This document shows positions 1 to 5,045 of a stretch of DNA of 5,679 bases, piece after piece. Made by a program: the position numbers and the translations under genes. Positions within the stretch are counted from its first letter, which is position 1, and every line of letters starts with the position of its first letter. This DNA is from Candidatus Saccharimonadota bacterium (lineage in GTDB: Bacteria; Patescibacteriota; Saccharimonadia; Saccharimonadales; UBA7683), in contig JAGQNU010000066.1 of assembly GCA_020427905.1 (NCBI GenBank), positions 1 through 5,679 of the forward strand, in the 5' to 3' direction. The notes under the pieces were generated by a model, which did not search any database, had not been told where the DNA came from, and was given only the letters and a program-made list of their open reading frames with translations.

Positions 1-156
1 GTGTACGCATTTCTTCTCGACCCGTATATGGAGAAGCTGGATGCCAAGCTGACTCGTGAGCTCAAAAAAGGTAGCAAGCTGCTCAGCTACACCTTTACGA
101 TTCCAGGTAAGAATCCAGCCACGTCAAAAAACGCATGCTACCTGTACAAATATTGA
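1..156 (+). CDS. C-terminal fragment of a probable class I SAM-dependent methyltransferase
   Basis: The reading frame is open from the first base and stops at TGA 154-156, giving 51 residues of a protein that begins before the window. What is visible is a predicted helix (DPYMEKLDAKLTRELKKG), a beta strand with SYTFTIPG, and a terminal YLYKY strand. This order, helix then 'kGskllSytFtIPG' then a closing LY-Y strand, is the usual end of the Rossmann fold in small class I methyltransferases, such as those that modify protein lysines. The SAM-binding motif lies outside the window, so substrate and activity cannot be judged. The first base happens to be a GTG, but the protein clearly starts further upstream. 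The stop codon overlaps the -35 box of the next gene, so the two transcription units abut. Family assignment is by overall pattern only. Confidence 0.6.
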   Translation: MYAFLLDPYMEKLDAKLTRELKKGSKLLSYTFTIPGKNPATSKNACYLYKY

Positions 157-183
157 CAAATTATGATAAAAGTGTATTATAAT
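153..183 (+). promoter_or_regulatory. Sigma70-type promoter for the 188-499 gene, probably giving a leaderless mRNA
   Basis: A perfect -35 box TTGACA lies at 153-158. Two overlapping -10 candidates follow: TATTAT at 175-180 (16-nt spacer) and a consensus TATAAT at 178-183 (19-nt spacer). The ATG at 188 is only 4-7 nt past these boxes, about where transcription would begin, and no Shine-Dalgarno sequence fits in between. This is the strongest promoter in the window by consensus match. Confidence 0.75.
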
Positions 184-187
184 TAGT

Positions 188-499
188 ATGTCAATAACAA
201 ACAATGCTATCGAGTCAGCACAACGACACATCAGTCAGGATCCTGAACTTCGCGATAATATTACGCTCGATGACCGAACTGGGCGAGCACAACAGGTTAT
301 ATTAGATGGTCAGCTTGCGTCTCGAGTTGTTAAAACTACGATTGAGGGTGAGGTGCCGGACTATGTCGATAGAGAGTCACGCCAGTTTGAACTGAGCGAT
401 TACCAGGATGGGGATGGTGGTGTTCGGGTACTTGCCGACCATGTTAAAGGTTCTAGAGTGGTAAAGATCTCACCCCGGTCGGGAGACAAGGCAGCATAA
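188..499 (+). CDS. Hypothetical protein, 103 residues, acidic and soluble
   Basis: I do not recognise this protein. It has 103 residues, no cysteine, no membrane segment and no signal peptide, so it is probably cytoplasmic. The N-terminal part (about 1-35) is rich in Asp, Glu, Asn and Arg and may form helices. The middle (about 37-55) and the end (about 78-95) look like short beta strands, separated by the acidic, glycine-containing stretch DYQDGDGG at 71-78. The start is fixed by the promoter just upstream: the ATG sits near the expected transcription start, and no ribosome binding site is present. The gene has its own promoter, and another promoter follows it directly, so it looks monocistronic. 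It is taken as real because a consensus promoter leads into it and the frame fills the gap between neighbours. Confidence 0.7.
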   Translation: MSITNNAIESAQRHISQDPELRDNITLDDRTGRAQQVILDGQLASRVVKTTIEGEVPDYVDRESRQFELSDYQDGDGGVRVLADHVKGSRVVKISPRSGDKAA

Positions 500-504
500 G
501 CACG

Positions 505-533
505 TTGCCTTTGAGGTAGTTTCTCGATACAAT
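505..533 (+). promoter_or_regulatory. Promoter for the membrane-anchored protein at 543
   Basis: TTGCCT at 505-510 and TACAAT at 528-533 are separated by the ideal 17 nt. The expected start of transcription is about 540, and the ATG at 543 follows with no Shine-Dalgarno, so the message would be leaderless or nearly so. A short CACGT/ACGTG dyad (501-505 and 534-538) brackets the promoter but may be chance. Confidence 0.6.
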
Positions 534-542
534 ACGTGTAAT

Positions 543-1178
543 ATGCGCACCATGAATCAACGGGGTATTATGAATCCATTGCTGATTCCGCTCATCTTAG
601 CGGGATTATTATGTATCGGCATGAGTGTCGCGACATATTTGTACTACACAAAGTTTGTTGATCAACGTGACAATGTCGATGCAAAGATTGAGCGTGCGGT
701 TGATCTTGCAACGACTGATCAGAAAACAAAGCTAGAAACCGAGTTTAGAGAGAAAGAGAAGCTACCAAACAAGACATACACGACACCGTCAATTTATGGC
801 AGTGTAAAGTTAACATTCCCCAAAACATGGAGTAGCTTTGTCAACGATAGCGGCAGCACTCTGGATTACTACGCACATCCAGACGTGGTGCCATCCAAGG
901 GCGTAAATTACGCATTACGAATGAGTGTATCAGAGAAGCAGTTTGCCACAGAGGCAAAACGATACGAGCAACTGGTAAAACGTGGCGACTTGACCGCTCA
1001 ATCGATAACTGTTGCAGGTACGACAGGTACCCGTTTTGACGGTCTACTAAAAAAGGACCAAGAGGGCATACTCGTAATGTTCCCCTTAAGAGATACAACA
1101 CTTAAGGTATGGACTGAAAATAAAGACTACAAAGGTGACTTTGAGAGCATCCTAAAACTCCTCACGTTTGTGCCGTAG
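543..1178 (+). CDS. Membrane-anchored extracytoplasmic protein, possibly PsbP-like
   Basis: This 211-residue protein has a short basic N-terminus, one clear hydrophobic segment at about residues 11-35 (NPLLIPLILAGLL onward) and then a long polar domain. It most likely stays anchored with the domain outside the membrane. Residues 40-75 are charged and probably helical, a possible stalk. From about 83 the sequence alternates strands and turns: SIYGSVKLTFPKTW at 83-96, then ITVAGTTGTRFDG at 155-167 and a closing FESILKLLTF at 200-209. A 'strand, PxxW, ... , terminal helix' pattern like this recalls PsbP/Mog1-type small domains found behind a single anchor in many CPR proteins, but that is only a resemblance. 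Start codons at 552 and 570 are also possible; 543 is preferred because the -10 box lies 9 nt before it. The sensorless kinase starts 80 nt downstream, so a link in signalling is conceivable but unproven. Confidence 0.75.
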   Translation: MRTMNQRGIMNPLLIPLILAGLLCIGMSVATYLYYTKFVDQRDNVDAKIERAVDLATTDQKTKLETEFREKEKLPNKTYTTPSIYGSVKLTFPKTWSSFVNDSGSTLDYYAHPDVVPSKGVNYALRMSVSEKQFATEAKRYEQLVKRGDLTAQSITVAGTTGTRFDGLLKKDQEGILVMFPLRDTTLKVWTENKDYKGDFESILKLLTFVP

Positions 1179-1191
1179 TTTCTACAACTTT

Positions 1192-1213
1192 TTAACGCTC
1201 ATGCTCGCGTTAA
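1192..1213 (+). promoter_or_regulatory. Inverted repeat upstream of the kinase operon, operator candidate
   Basis: TTAACGC at 1192-1198 and GCGTTAA at 1207-1213 form a perfect 7-bp dyad with an 8-nt centre. The right arm lies where the -35 region of the kinase promoter would be. No T-run follows, so it does not look like an intrinsic terminator for the gene before it. Its size and position suit a dimeric regulator binding site, possibly for an activator since no good -35 box is present. Confidence 0.35.
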
Positions 1214-1228
1214 TCGTTCGTACGCCTG

Positions 1229-1253
1229 TATACTTGATGTTAGAACCTGGAGG
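1229..1253 (+). promoter_or_regulatory. Probable -10 box and Shine-Dalgarno of the kinase gene
   Basis: TATACT at 1229-1234 is a good -10 hexamer, but I find no -35 box at 16-18 nt. GGAGG at 1249-1253 is a strong Shine-Dalgarno 5 nt before the GTG at 1259 and decides that start. The predicted leader is therefore about 18 nt, unlike the leaderless genes nearby. Confidence 0.45.
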
Positions 1254-1258
1254 GAACA

Positions 1259-1978
1259 GTGGACGCCGATAACGGCTTATCTAACAGTAGTCAACAGATG
1301 CTTGCTGGCATTGCCCACGAGCTTAAAACGCCACTCACATTGATCAGTGGCTTGTCATCTGAGTTGCAATCACAGCGATTGAATCCAGAGCAGTTTCTGC
1401 AGTATGTGCAGCGTATTCAGTTCTCATCTGATCGTTTGCTGGGCCTTGTGGATACGATTCTCCGAGGTTATGAGCTTGAGCAGGATATGTTGGATTTACG
1501 GCTTGAGCCAATCAACCCTCTCGTTGTCATGGAGGAGGTGGCACAGGAGCTTCTCCCGCATGCACGCAAGCAGGCACAACTCGTGGCGATTACCTCAAAA
1601 CATAAACAGACGCTACTTGCTGATAAGGGGTGTTTGCATGCAGTTTTGTTTAATCTGCTTGATAATGCAATCAAGTACTCGCAACCCGAGACCACTATTG
1701 AGCTTGAGGCGCGACTCAGGAGAGGCCAGGCGCAGCTTGTAGTGAAGGACTATGGCCACGGCATCAAGCGCACAGACCTGAAAAAGCTATTTTCACAGTT
1801 TGGCCGAGTGCAACGCCCGGTCCCGCAGTGGGCATCAACAACCGGCCTTGGCCTATATGTTGCTAAGCAGCTGACAGAGGCAATGAGCGGCAGCCTTGAG
1901 TTAACGCGACGACGCGATGGAACCAGTTTCTTGATTAATCTGCCGCTATCGACACAACTAAATCTGTTTGAGGTCTAA
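1259..1978 (+). CDS. Soluble sensor-less histidine kinase (HisKA plus HATPase_c)
   Basis: This protein of 239 residues autophosphorylates a histidine using ATP and passes the phosphate to a response regulator. The dimerisation domain comes first, with the H-box at AHELKTPL (His20). The ATP-binding domain follows, with the N-box NLLDNAIKYS (Asn132, Asn136), the G1 box KDYGHGI (Asp164), an F-box-like LFSQFGRV (178-184) and the G2 box TTGLGLYVAKQL (from 194). All catalytic motifs are intact, so it should be active. There is no membrane segment and no PAS, GAF or HAMP domain. This is not a misplaced start: an in-frame stop lies at 1241-1243, and only about 13 residues precede the kinase core. GTG 1259 has a good Shine-Dalgarno; ATG at 1298 is the only sensible alternative. 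The regulator gene follows after one base, so the two form an operon and a cognate pair. The signal must come through an unidentified partner. Confidence 0.93.
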   Translation: MDADNGLSNSSQQMLAGIAHELKTPLTLISGLSSELQSQRLNPEQFLQYVQRIQFSSDRLLGLVDTILRGYELEQDMLDLRLEPINPLVVMEEVAQELLPHARKQAQLVAITSKHKQTLLADKGCLHAVLFNLLDNAIKYSQPETTIELEARLRRGQAQLVVKDYGHGIKRTDLKKLFSQFGRVQRPVPQWASTTGLGLYVAKQLTEAMSGSLELTRRRDGTSFLINLPLSTQLNLFEV

Positions 1979-1979
1979 T

Positions 1980-2366
1980 GTGAACATTCTGCTCGTTGAG
2001 GATGATAGGTGGCTTGGTGACATGTATGCCAGCGCCCTACATGCCATGGAGGCAATCACGGTGCATCGAGCTAATGATGCTGCTGGTGCACTCGACGTGT
2101 TGGATTCGTCAGACGTTGATCTGATTGTGCTCGACATCTTTTTGGGGGAGCATAGTGGTGTGGAACTTCTGCACGAGATGATGTCGTACGAAGACTGCAA
2201 CACGATACCGGTCGTGATACTAAGCGCCGTACACGAACATGATTTTGGAATGTCTGACGAGCGCTGGCAGCACTATAACGTCATCAAGTACCTCTATAAG
2301 CCACAGACAACACCCGCAAAACTTGTAGCAACCCTTCAGAAGTTGCGCACTAAGGTAAAGCGATGA
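1980..2366 (+). CDS. Receiver-only response regulator (CheY-like)
   Basis: A 128-residue protein made of a single receiver domain. Numbered from GTG 1980, the acidic pair is Asp8-Asp9 in LLVEDD, the phosphate acceptor is Asp52 in LIVLDIFL, the switch serine is Ser82 in VVILSAV and the conserved lysine is Lys107 in YKP. All receiver residues are present. There is no DNA-binding or enzymatic output domain after it, so it must act by protein contact, as CheY or Spo0F do. I chose GTG 1980 because GAGG at 1970-1973 sits 6 nt before it; the upstream TTG at 1968 lacks a ribosome site and would add only four residues. The kinase stop (1976-1978) is one base away, which indicates translational coupling and makes that kinase the likely phosphodonor. 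The conserved switch aromatic position is occupied by Tyr104. Confidence 0.93.
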   Translation: MNILLVEDDRWLGDMYASALHAMEAITVHRANDAAGALDVLDSSDVDLIVLDIFLGEHSGVELLHEMMSYEDCNTIPVVILSAVHEHDFGMSDERWQHYNVIKYLYKPQTTPAKLVATLQKLRTKVKR

Positions 2367-2379
2367 GAGCCATGTTTGC

Positions 2380-2465
2380 AACAAGGTTCATCCCTGCAAA
2401 AAGCACTGCAAATCTTCTTGATTTTATAAGAAATCTCCTTGTTTTTTGCAGGGATGAACCTTGTT
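2380..2465 (+). repeat. Perfect 23-bp inverted repeat with 40-nt loop before recO
   Basis: Positions 2380-2402 and 2443-2465 are exact reverse complements over 23 bases (core AAGGTTCATCCCTGCA). The loop is 2403-2442 and is AT-rich, containing a smaller hairpin possibility (TTCTT 2415-2419 with AAGAA 2428-2432). In RNA this would be a very stable stem lying between the response regulator stop and the recO ribosome-binding region. It could end the kinase operon transcript, block or protect an mRNA end, or be an RNase III-type processing site. Arms this long with so large a loop, and no U-run after the right arm other than TTTT at 2464-2467, are unlike a standard intrinsic terminator. No target-site duplication flanks it, so a mobile element is not supported. 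Confidence 0.85.
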
Positions 2466-2478
2466 TTGGGGCTCAAAA

Positions 2479-3150
2479 GTGAAGCAACAGACGAGTCCAG
2501 CGATAATCTTGCGCCGAACCGATTACGGTGAGGCTGATAGGATAGTTACGTTTCTGACGCCAGTTGGCAAGGTGCGTGCGATGGTGAAGGGCGTGCGTCG
2601 CTCTAAGAGTAAGCTCGCGGGCGGCATTGAGCTGTTCTCCGAGAGCACGATTACGTTTTTGCAAACACGCGGCGACCTCTCGCGGGTTATTAGTTCGCGA
2701 CTGATTACCCATTGGGATGGCATAGTGGGTGATCTGCAACGAATGCTTTTTGGCTATGAGGTGATGAAGTTGATGGATCAGAAGATAGAGGATGACGCCG
2801 AGCGAGACTACTATGACTTGCTCAAAGAGACATTGAGTGCCCTGGCTGATGGTGAGATTCCGCTTGATGCGATAAAGTGTTGGTTTTACGTGCATCTCTA
2901 TAAGTTAGAGGGAGTTCAGCTTAATACCGATACAGATACAGCAGGTAAAAAACTAGATGCTGACAAGCTCTATGAGTTTGACAGTGAATCGATGTGTTTT
3001 GTGTCATCGAGTCGCGGCACTTACCGTGCAGAGCACATAAAACTGCTGCGATTAATGAGCTCTCAGCCTGCAAAAGTACTTAAGCAGGTGAAGGGTGTAG
3101 CCGAACACACAAAAACCTTACAAAACTTGTTCGGGACAGGAATTAATTAG
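2479..3150 (+). CDS. recO: DNA repair protein RecO
   Basis: RecO works with RecR and RecF to load RecA onto SSB-coated single-stranded DNA and to anneal complementary strands during gap repair. The N-terminal OB fold is plain: AIILRRTDYGEADRIVTFLT at 8-27, GKVRAMVKGVRRSKSKL at 30-46, then ELFSESTITFLQTRGDLSRV from 51. A helical C-terminal region follows (about 85-223). Length is 223 residues, slightly below the usual 240-250. The start at GTG 2479 gives the typical RecO opening (MKQQTSPAIILRR); a GGGG at 2468-2471 is the only ribosome-site candidate. TTG 2461 would add six residues but lies inside the right arm of the inverted repeat. The family's C-terminal zinc finger appears lost: the only cysteines are at 134 and 173 and the region 146-172 has no CxxC. 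No promoter is evident, so it may depend on read-through from the kinase operon. Confidence 0.95.
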   Translation: MKQQTSPAIILRRTDYGEADRIVTFLTPVGKVRAMVKGVRRSKSKLAGGIELFSESTITFLQTRGDLSRVISSRLITHWDGIVGDLQRMLFGYEVMKLMDQKIEDDAERDYYDLLKETLSALADGEIPLDAIKCWFYVHLYKLEGVQLNTDTDTAGKKLDADKLYEFDSESMCFVSSSRGTYRAEHIKLLRLMSSQPAKVLKQVKGVAEHTKTLQNLFGTGIN

Positions 3151-3165
3151 TCCTCATTGTTTTTA
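3133..3165 (+). terminator. Weak terminator candidate at the end of recO
   Basis: GGGAC at 3133-3137 can pair with GTCCT at 3150-3154 (one G-U pair) across a 12-nt loop that contains the recO stop, and a run GTTTTT follows at 3159-3164. The stem is short and the loop long, so this is only a suggestion. Confidence 0.25.
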
Positions 3166-3176
3166 CATCAAGTCTC

Positions 3177-3205
3177 TTGCAAATGTAGCGGCAAAAGTGC
3201 ATATT
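3177..3205 (+). promoter_or_regulatory. Promoter candidate for the 3216 gene
   Basis: TTGCAA at 3177-3182 and CATATT at 3200-3205 have a 17-nt spacer. Transcription would begin about 3212, four bases before the ATG at 3216. No Shine-Dalgarno is present, so the transcript would be leaderless or nearly so. Confidence 0.45.
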
Positions 3206-3215
3206 TGATTATGTA

Positions 3216-3578
3216 ATGAGCATAGATAGTTTGCGATATGCGAAGCTGATTGATATTGATCCGGAGCTAGTCGGAGGTGTGCCGGAGACCTCAAAAGAGG
3301 TAGTCGCGTCACTGTTGCAGCCTCAGGCGCGTGGTCAGCGGAAACTAACAGTTGCTGAGACGATACTGCAAAAAGCTGGAATATCTGCCGAAGATTGGAC
3401 AGAGCATTGCATCTATCACGATGCAGAAGGGCTGCCCGTGGTGCGGCTGCAAACACTTGTGAGGTGCGCTGGCGTGGTTTGCTATCTATCCAATGAGGTT
3501 GATTTTAATCGATGGTCACGACCGATTCGTGAGCGGCTCACAATAGGTCGCTACGATCCTGGGGGCGGCAGCGAGTAA
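3216..3578 (+). CDS. Hypothetical protein, 120 residues
   Basis: I do not recognise this protein. It has 120 residues, with no signal peptide and no membrane segment, and is probably cytoplasmic. Residues 23-60 look helical (KEVVASLLQ, then KLTVAETILQKAG, the latter resembling a helix-turn motif), and residues 72-92 look like strands (LPVVRLQTL, AGVVCYL). Three cysteines are at 65, 84 and 89; their spacing does not match a known metal site. The C-terminus is polar and ends DPGGGSE. The ATG at 3216 is preferred because a promoter ends about ten bases upstream. It lies between recO and the glyQS leader and seems to be its own unit, since the glyQS promoter begins right after its stop. A lineage-specific gene is the most likely explanation. 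Confidence 0.65.
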   Translation: MSIDSLRYAKLIDIDPELVGGVPETSKEVVASLLQPQARGQRKLTVAETILQKAGISAEDWTEHCIYHDAEGLPVVRLQTLVRCAGVVCYLSNEVDFNRWSRPIRERLTIGRYDPGGGSE

Positions 3579-3582
3579 CATC

Positions 3583-3591
3583 TGTTATAAT
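3583..3591 (+). promoter_or_regulatory. Extended -10 promoter of the glyQS leader
   Basis: TGT TATAAT at 3583-3591 is a perfect extended -10 element (TGn followed by the consensus hexamer at 3586-3591). No convincing -35 box is seen, which extended -10 promoters can tolerate. The predicted start of transcription is about 3597-3599, on the ATG of the 28-codon leader frame. It is the only clear promoter upstream of glyQS. Confidence 0.7.
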
Positions 3592-3598
3592 ACGGGGC

Positions 3599-3685
3599 AT
3601 GAGTAGGTTGCTACTGCCAGTTGTAGATATGCGAGCACGAGTGCGTGTGTCTGCTGGTCGTGGTCAAGGTGGTGGCGCCAAGTAG
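3599..3685 (+). CDS. Candidate glycine-rich leader peptide of glyQS, 28 residues
   Basis: An ATG at 3599, 7 nt past a consensus extended -10 box, opens a 28-codon frame ending at TAG 3683-3685. The peptide begins MSRLLLPVVDM and ends SAGRGQGGGAK: five of the last nine residues before the final Ala-Lys are glycine or lie among glycines (Gly20, 22, 24, 25, 26). Their codons are GGT four times and GGC once, all read by the same tRNA-Gly with anticodon GCC. The frame ends inside a hairpin followed by T-runs, and the next gene is the glycyl-tRNA synthetase. Clusters of one amino acid's codons just before an attenuator are how leader peptides of amino-acid operons, and of pheST in E. coli, sense tRNA charging. 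That parallel is established; its use here is inferred. The frame has no Shine-Dalgarno, so translation would be leaderless. A chance frame cannot be excluded from one genome. Confidence 0.6.
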   Translation: MSRLLLPVVDMRARVRVSAGRGQGGGAK

Positions 3686-3713
3686 GCGCTGTTATTTTTC
3701 AACACCATTTTTT
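3666..3713 (+). terminator. Attenuator-like hairpin with two T-runs in the glyQS leader
   Basis: GCGCC at 3675-3679 pairs with GGCGC at 3685-3689 around a 5-nt loop AAGTA, and wobble pairs can extend the stem outwards to about 3666 and 3698. A T-run ATTTTTC follows at 3694-3700. A second pairing, TGGTG 3670-3674 with CACCA 3703-3707, would enclose the first hairpin and is followed by ATTTTTTC at 3707-3714. Either form resembles an intrinsic terminator. The left arm overlaps the last glycine codons of the leader frame and the right arm starts at its stop codon, so a ribosome on those codons would prevent the hairpin from forming. Confidence 0.55.
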
Positions 3714-3736
3714 CAGATTTTAGTAACCTAATAACC

Positions 3737-3742
3737 AAAGGA
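3737..3742 (+). promoter_or_regulatory. Shine-Dalgarno of glyQS
   Basis: AAAGGA at 3737-3742 lies 7 nt before the ATG at 3750 and fixes that start. Its presence, when the leader frame lacks one, fits an internal gene on a longer transcript rather than a leaderless message. Confidence 0.75.
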
Positions 3743-3749
3743 TTCAAAT

Positions 3750-5036
3750 ATGTCAGAACCAAAACTAGAGGACATCGTTAGCTTATGTAAACGCCGTGGA
3801 TTTATCTACCAGGGCAGTGAGGTCTATGGTGGATTGTCCGGAACCTGGGACTACGGTCCGCTCGGTGTTGCGTTGAAGCGCAACATCTTGAACTTATGGT
3901 GGAAGACGTTCGTTGAAGATCGAGATGATATGTATGGTGTTGACGCTGCCATTTTGATGAACCAAAAAGTCTGGCAAGCAAGTGGTCATACGGACACCTT
4001 CACCGATCCACTTGTCGAGTGCTCACAGTGTCATGGACGGTTCCGCGAGGATAAGATCGACACCAGCAAGTGTCCAACTTGCGGCACTAAAGATTCATTT
4101 GGTCCAGCCAAGCAATTCAATATGATGTTTGAGACTACAGTCGGCCCAGTAGCAGATGAGACATCAATTAGTTATTTGCGGCCAGAGACGGCGCAGGGTA
4201 TCTTCACCAACTTTAAGAACATCGTTGATAGCTTTAGCCCAGATTTGCCGTTTGGTATTGCACAGCAAGGTAAGGCCTTCAGAAACGAGATCAGTCCGCG
4301 TGATTTTGTGTTCCGCTCTCGTGAGTTTGAACAGATGGAGGTCGAGTACTTTGTCGACCCAGATAACTGGGAGGCAGAGTTTGAGAAGTGGGTGAGTGAT
4401 ATCGAGGCATTCCTCGAGACACTTGGTCTACCAAAAGACAAGATCCATAATCTCGAGGTTCCCGAGGATGACCGTGCACACTACTCAAAGCGTACGATTG
4501 ATGTTGAGTTTGACTTCCCGCATGGACGCGACGAGTTGTTGGGCCTGGCGTACCGTACCGACTTTGACCTTATGAATATCCAGAACAACAGTGGCAAAAA
4601 GATGGAGTATCGGATGAAGGATGGCTCCAAGACGTTTGTACCCCATGTAATCGAGCCAAGCTTTGGCGTTGAGCGTGCAATTATGGCGGTGCTAACCTCT
4701 GCCTACACAGAGGATGAGGTGAATGGCGAGTCGCGCATGTATCTCAAGCTCCCCGAGCATCTCGCGCCTGTTAGAATGGCTGTCTCTCCGCTCGTGAAGA
4801 ACAAACCAGAACTTGTTGCTAAAGCCAGAGAGGTCTATGAGGCCCTTAAAAAGAAGCATGGCAACGTCATGTGGGATGACAACGGTAATATCGGTAAACG
4901 CTATCGCCGTCAAGATGAGATTGGTACTCCTGAGTGTGTAGTTATTGACTTCCAAACACTCGAGGACGACACTGTTACCATCCGCAACCGGGACACCACA
5001 GAGCAAACCCGTGTTGCTGTGTCTGATCTCGTCTAG
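3750..5036 (+). CDS. glyQS: Glycine--tRNA ligase, alpha2 (homodimeric) type
   Basis: This cytoplasmic class II synthetase joins glycine to tRNA-Gly with ATP. It has 428 residues, a little shorter than the usual 440-460 for the dimeric family found in Gram-positives, Thermus, archaea and eukaryotes. The N-terminus (LCKRRGFIYQGSEVYGG at 12-28) and GTWDYGPLG at 31-39 are signature stretches. A zinc knuckle is formed by Cys91, Cys94, Cys108 and Cys111. Motif 2 is FRNEISPRDFVFRSREFEQM at 177-196, and motif 3 is EPSFGVERAI at 302-311. The anticodon-binding domain follows from about 340 to the end (MAVSPLV; GKRYRRQDEIGTPECVVID at 382-400). All key motifs are present. It is separated from its promoter by the glycine-rich leader and hairpin described above, so expression is probably set by attenuation. 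A T6 run follows the stop, but without a clear stem. Confidence 0.98.
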   Translation: MSEPKLEDIVSLCKRRGFIYQGSEVYGGLSGTWDYGPLGVALKRNILNLWWKTFVEDRDDMYGVDAAILMNQKVWQASGHTDTFTDPLVECSQCHGRFREDKIDTSKCPTCGTKDSFGPAKQFNMMFETTVGPVADETSISYLRPETAQGIFTNFKNIVDSFSPDLPFGIAQQGKAFRNEISPRDFVFRSREFEQMEVEYFVDPDNWEAEFEKWVSDIEAFLETLGLPKDKIHNLEVPEDDRAHYSKRTIDVEFDFPHGRDELLGLAYRTDFDLMNIQNNSGKKMEYRMKDGSKTFVPHVIEPSFGVERAIMAVLTSAYTEDEVNGESRMYLKLPEHLAPVRMAVSPLVKNKPELVAKAREVYEALKKKHGNVMWDDNGNIGKRYRRQDEIGTPECVVIDFQTLEDDTVTIRNRDTTEQTRVAVSDLV

Positions 5037-5045
5037 CTTTTTTGA

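Noticed and set aside
1968..1979. TTG 1968 as the start of the response regulator
   Set aside because: It lacks a Shine-Dalgarno and overlaps the kinase end, while GTG 1980 has GAGG at the right distance and gives the usual receiver N-terminus.
2380..2465. Insertion sequence remnant, MITE or integron attC site
   Set aside because: No target-site duplication flanks the arms (GTTTGC on the left, TTGGGG on the right), no transposase remnant is present and the attC core triplets are absent.
2473..2895. 140-codon open frame on the - strand across recO
   Set aside because: It lies entirely within the well-supported recO gene, has no ribosome site or family resemblance, and is a mirror of the coding frame.
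3666..3679. Resemblance of this stretch (AAGGTGGTGGCGCC) to the T-box consensus of tRNA-sensing riboswitches
   Set aside because: About ten of fourteen positions fit, but the ACC of the core is missing, and only some 70 nt of transcript precede it with no specifier stem. A covariance-model search with the T-box family would settle it.
3714..3740. A second promoter for glyQS downstream of the hairpin
   Set aside because: TAATAA-like stretches occur, but none has a -35 box at workable spacing, so I do not call one; 5'-end mapping would decide.
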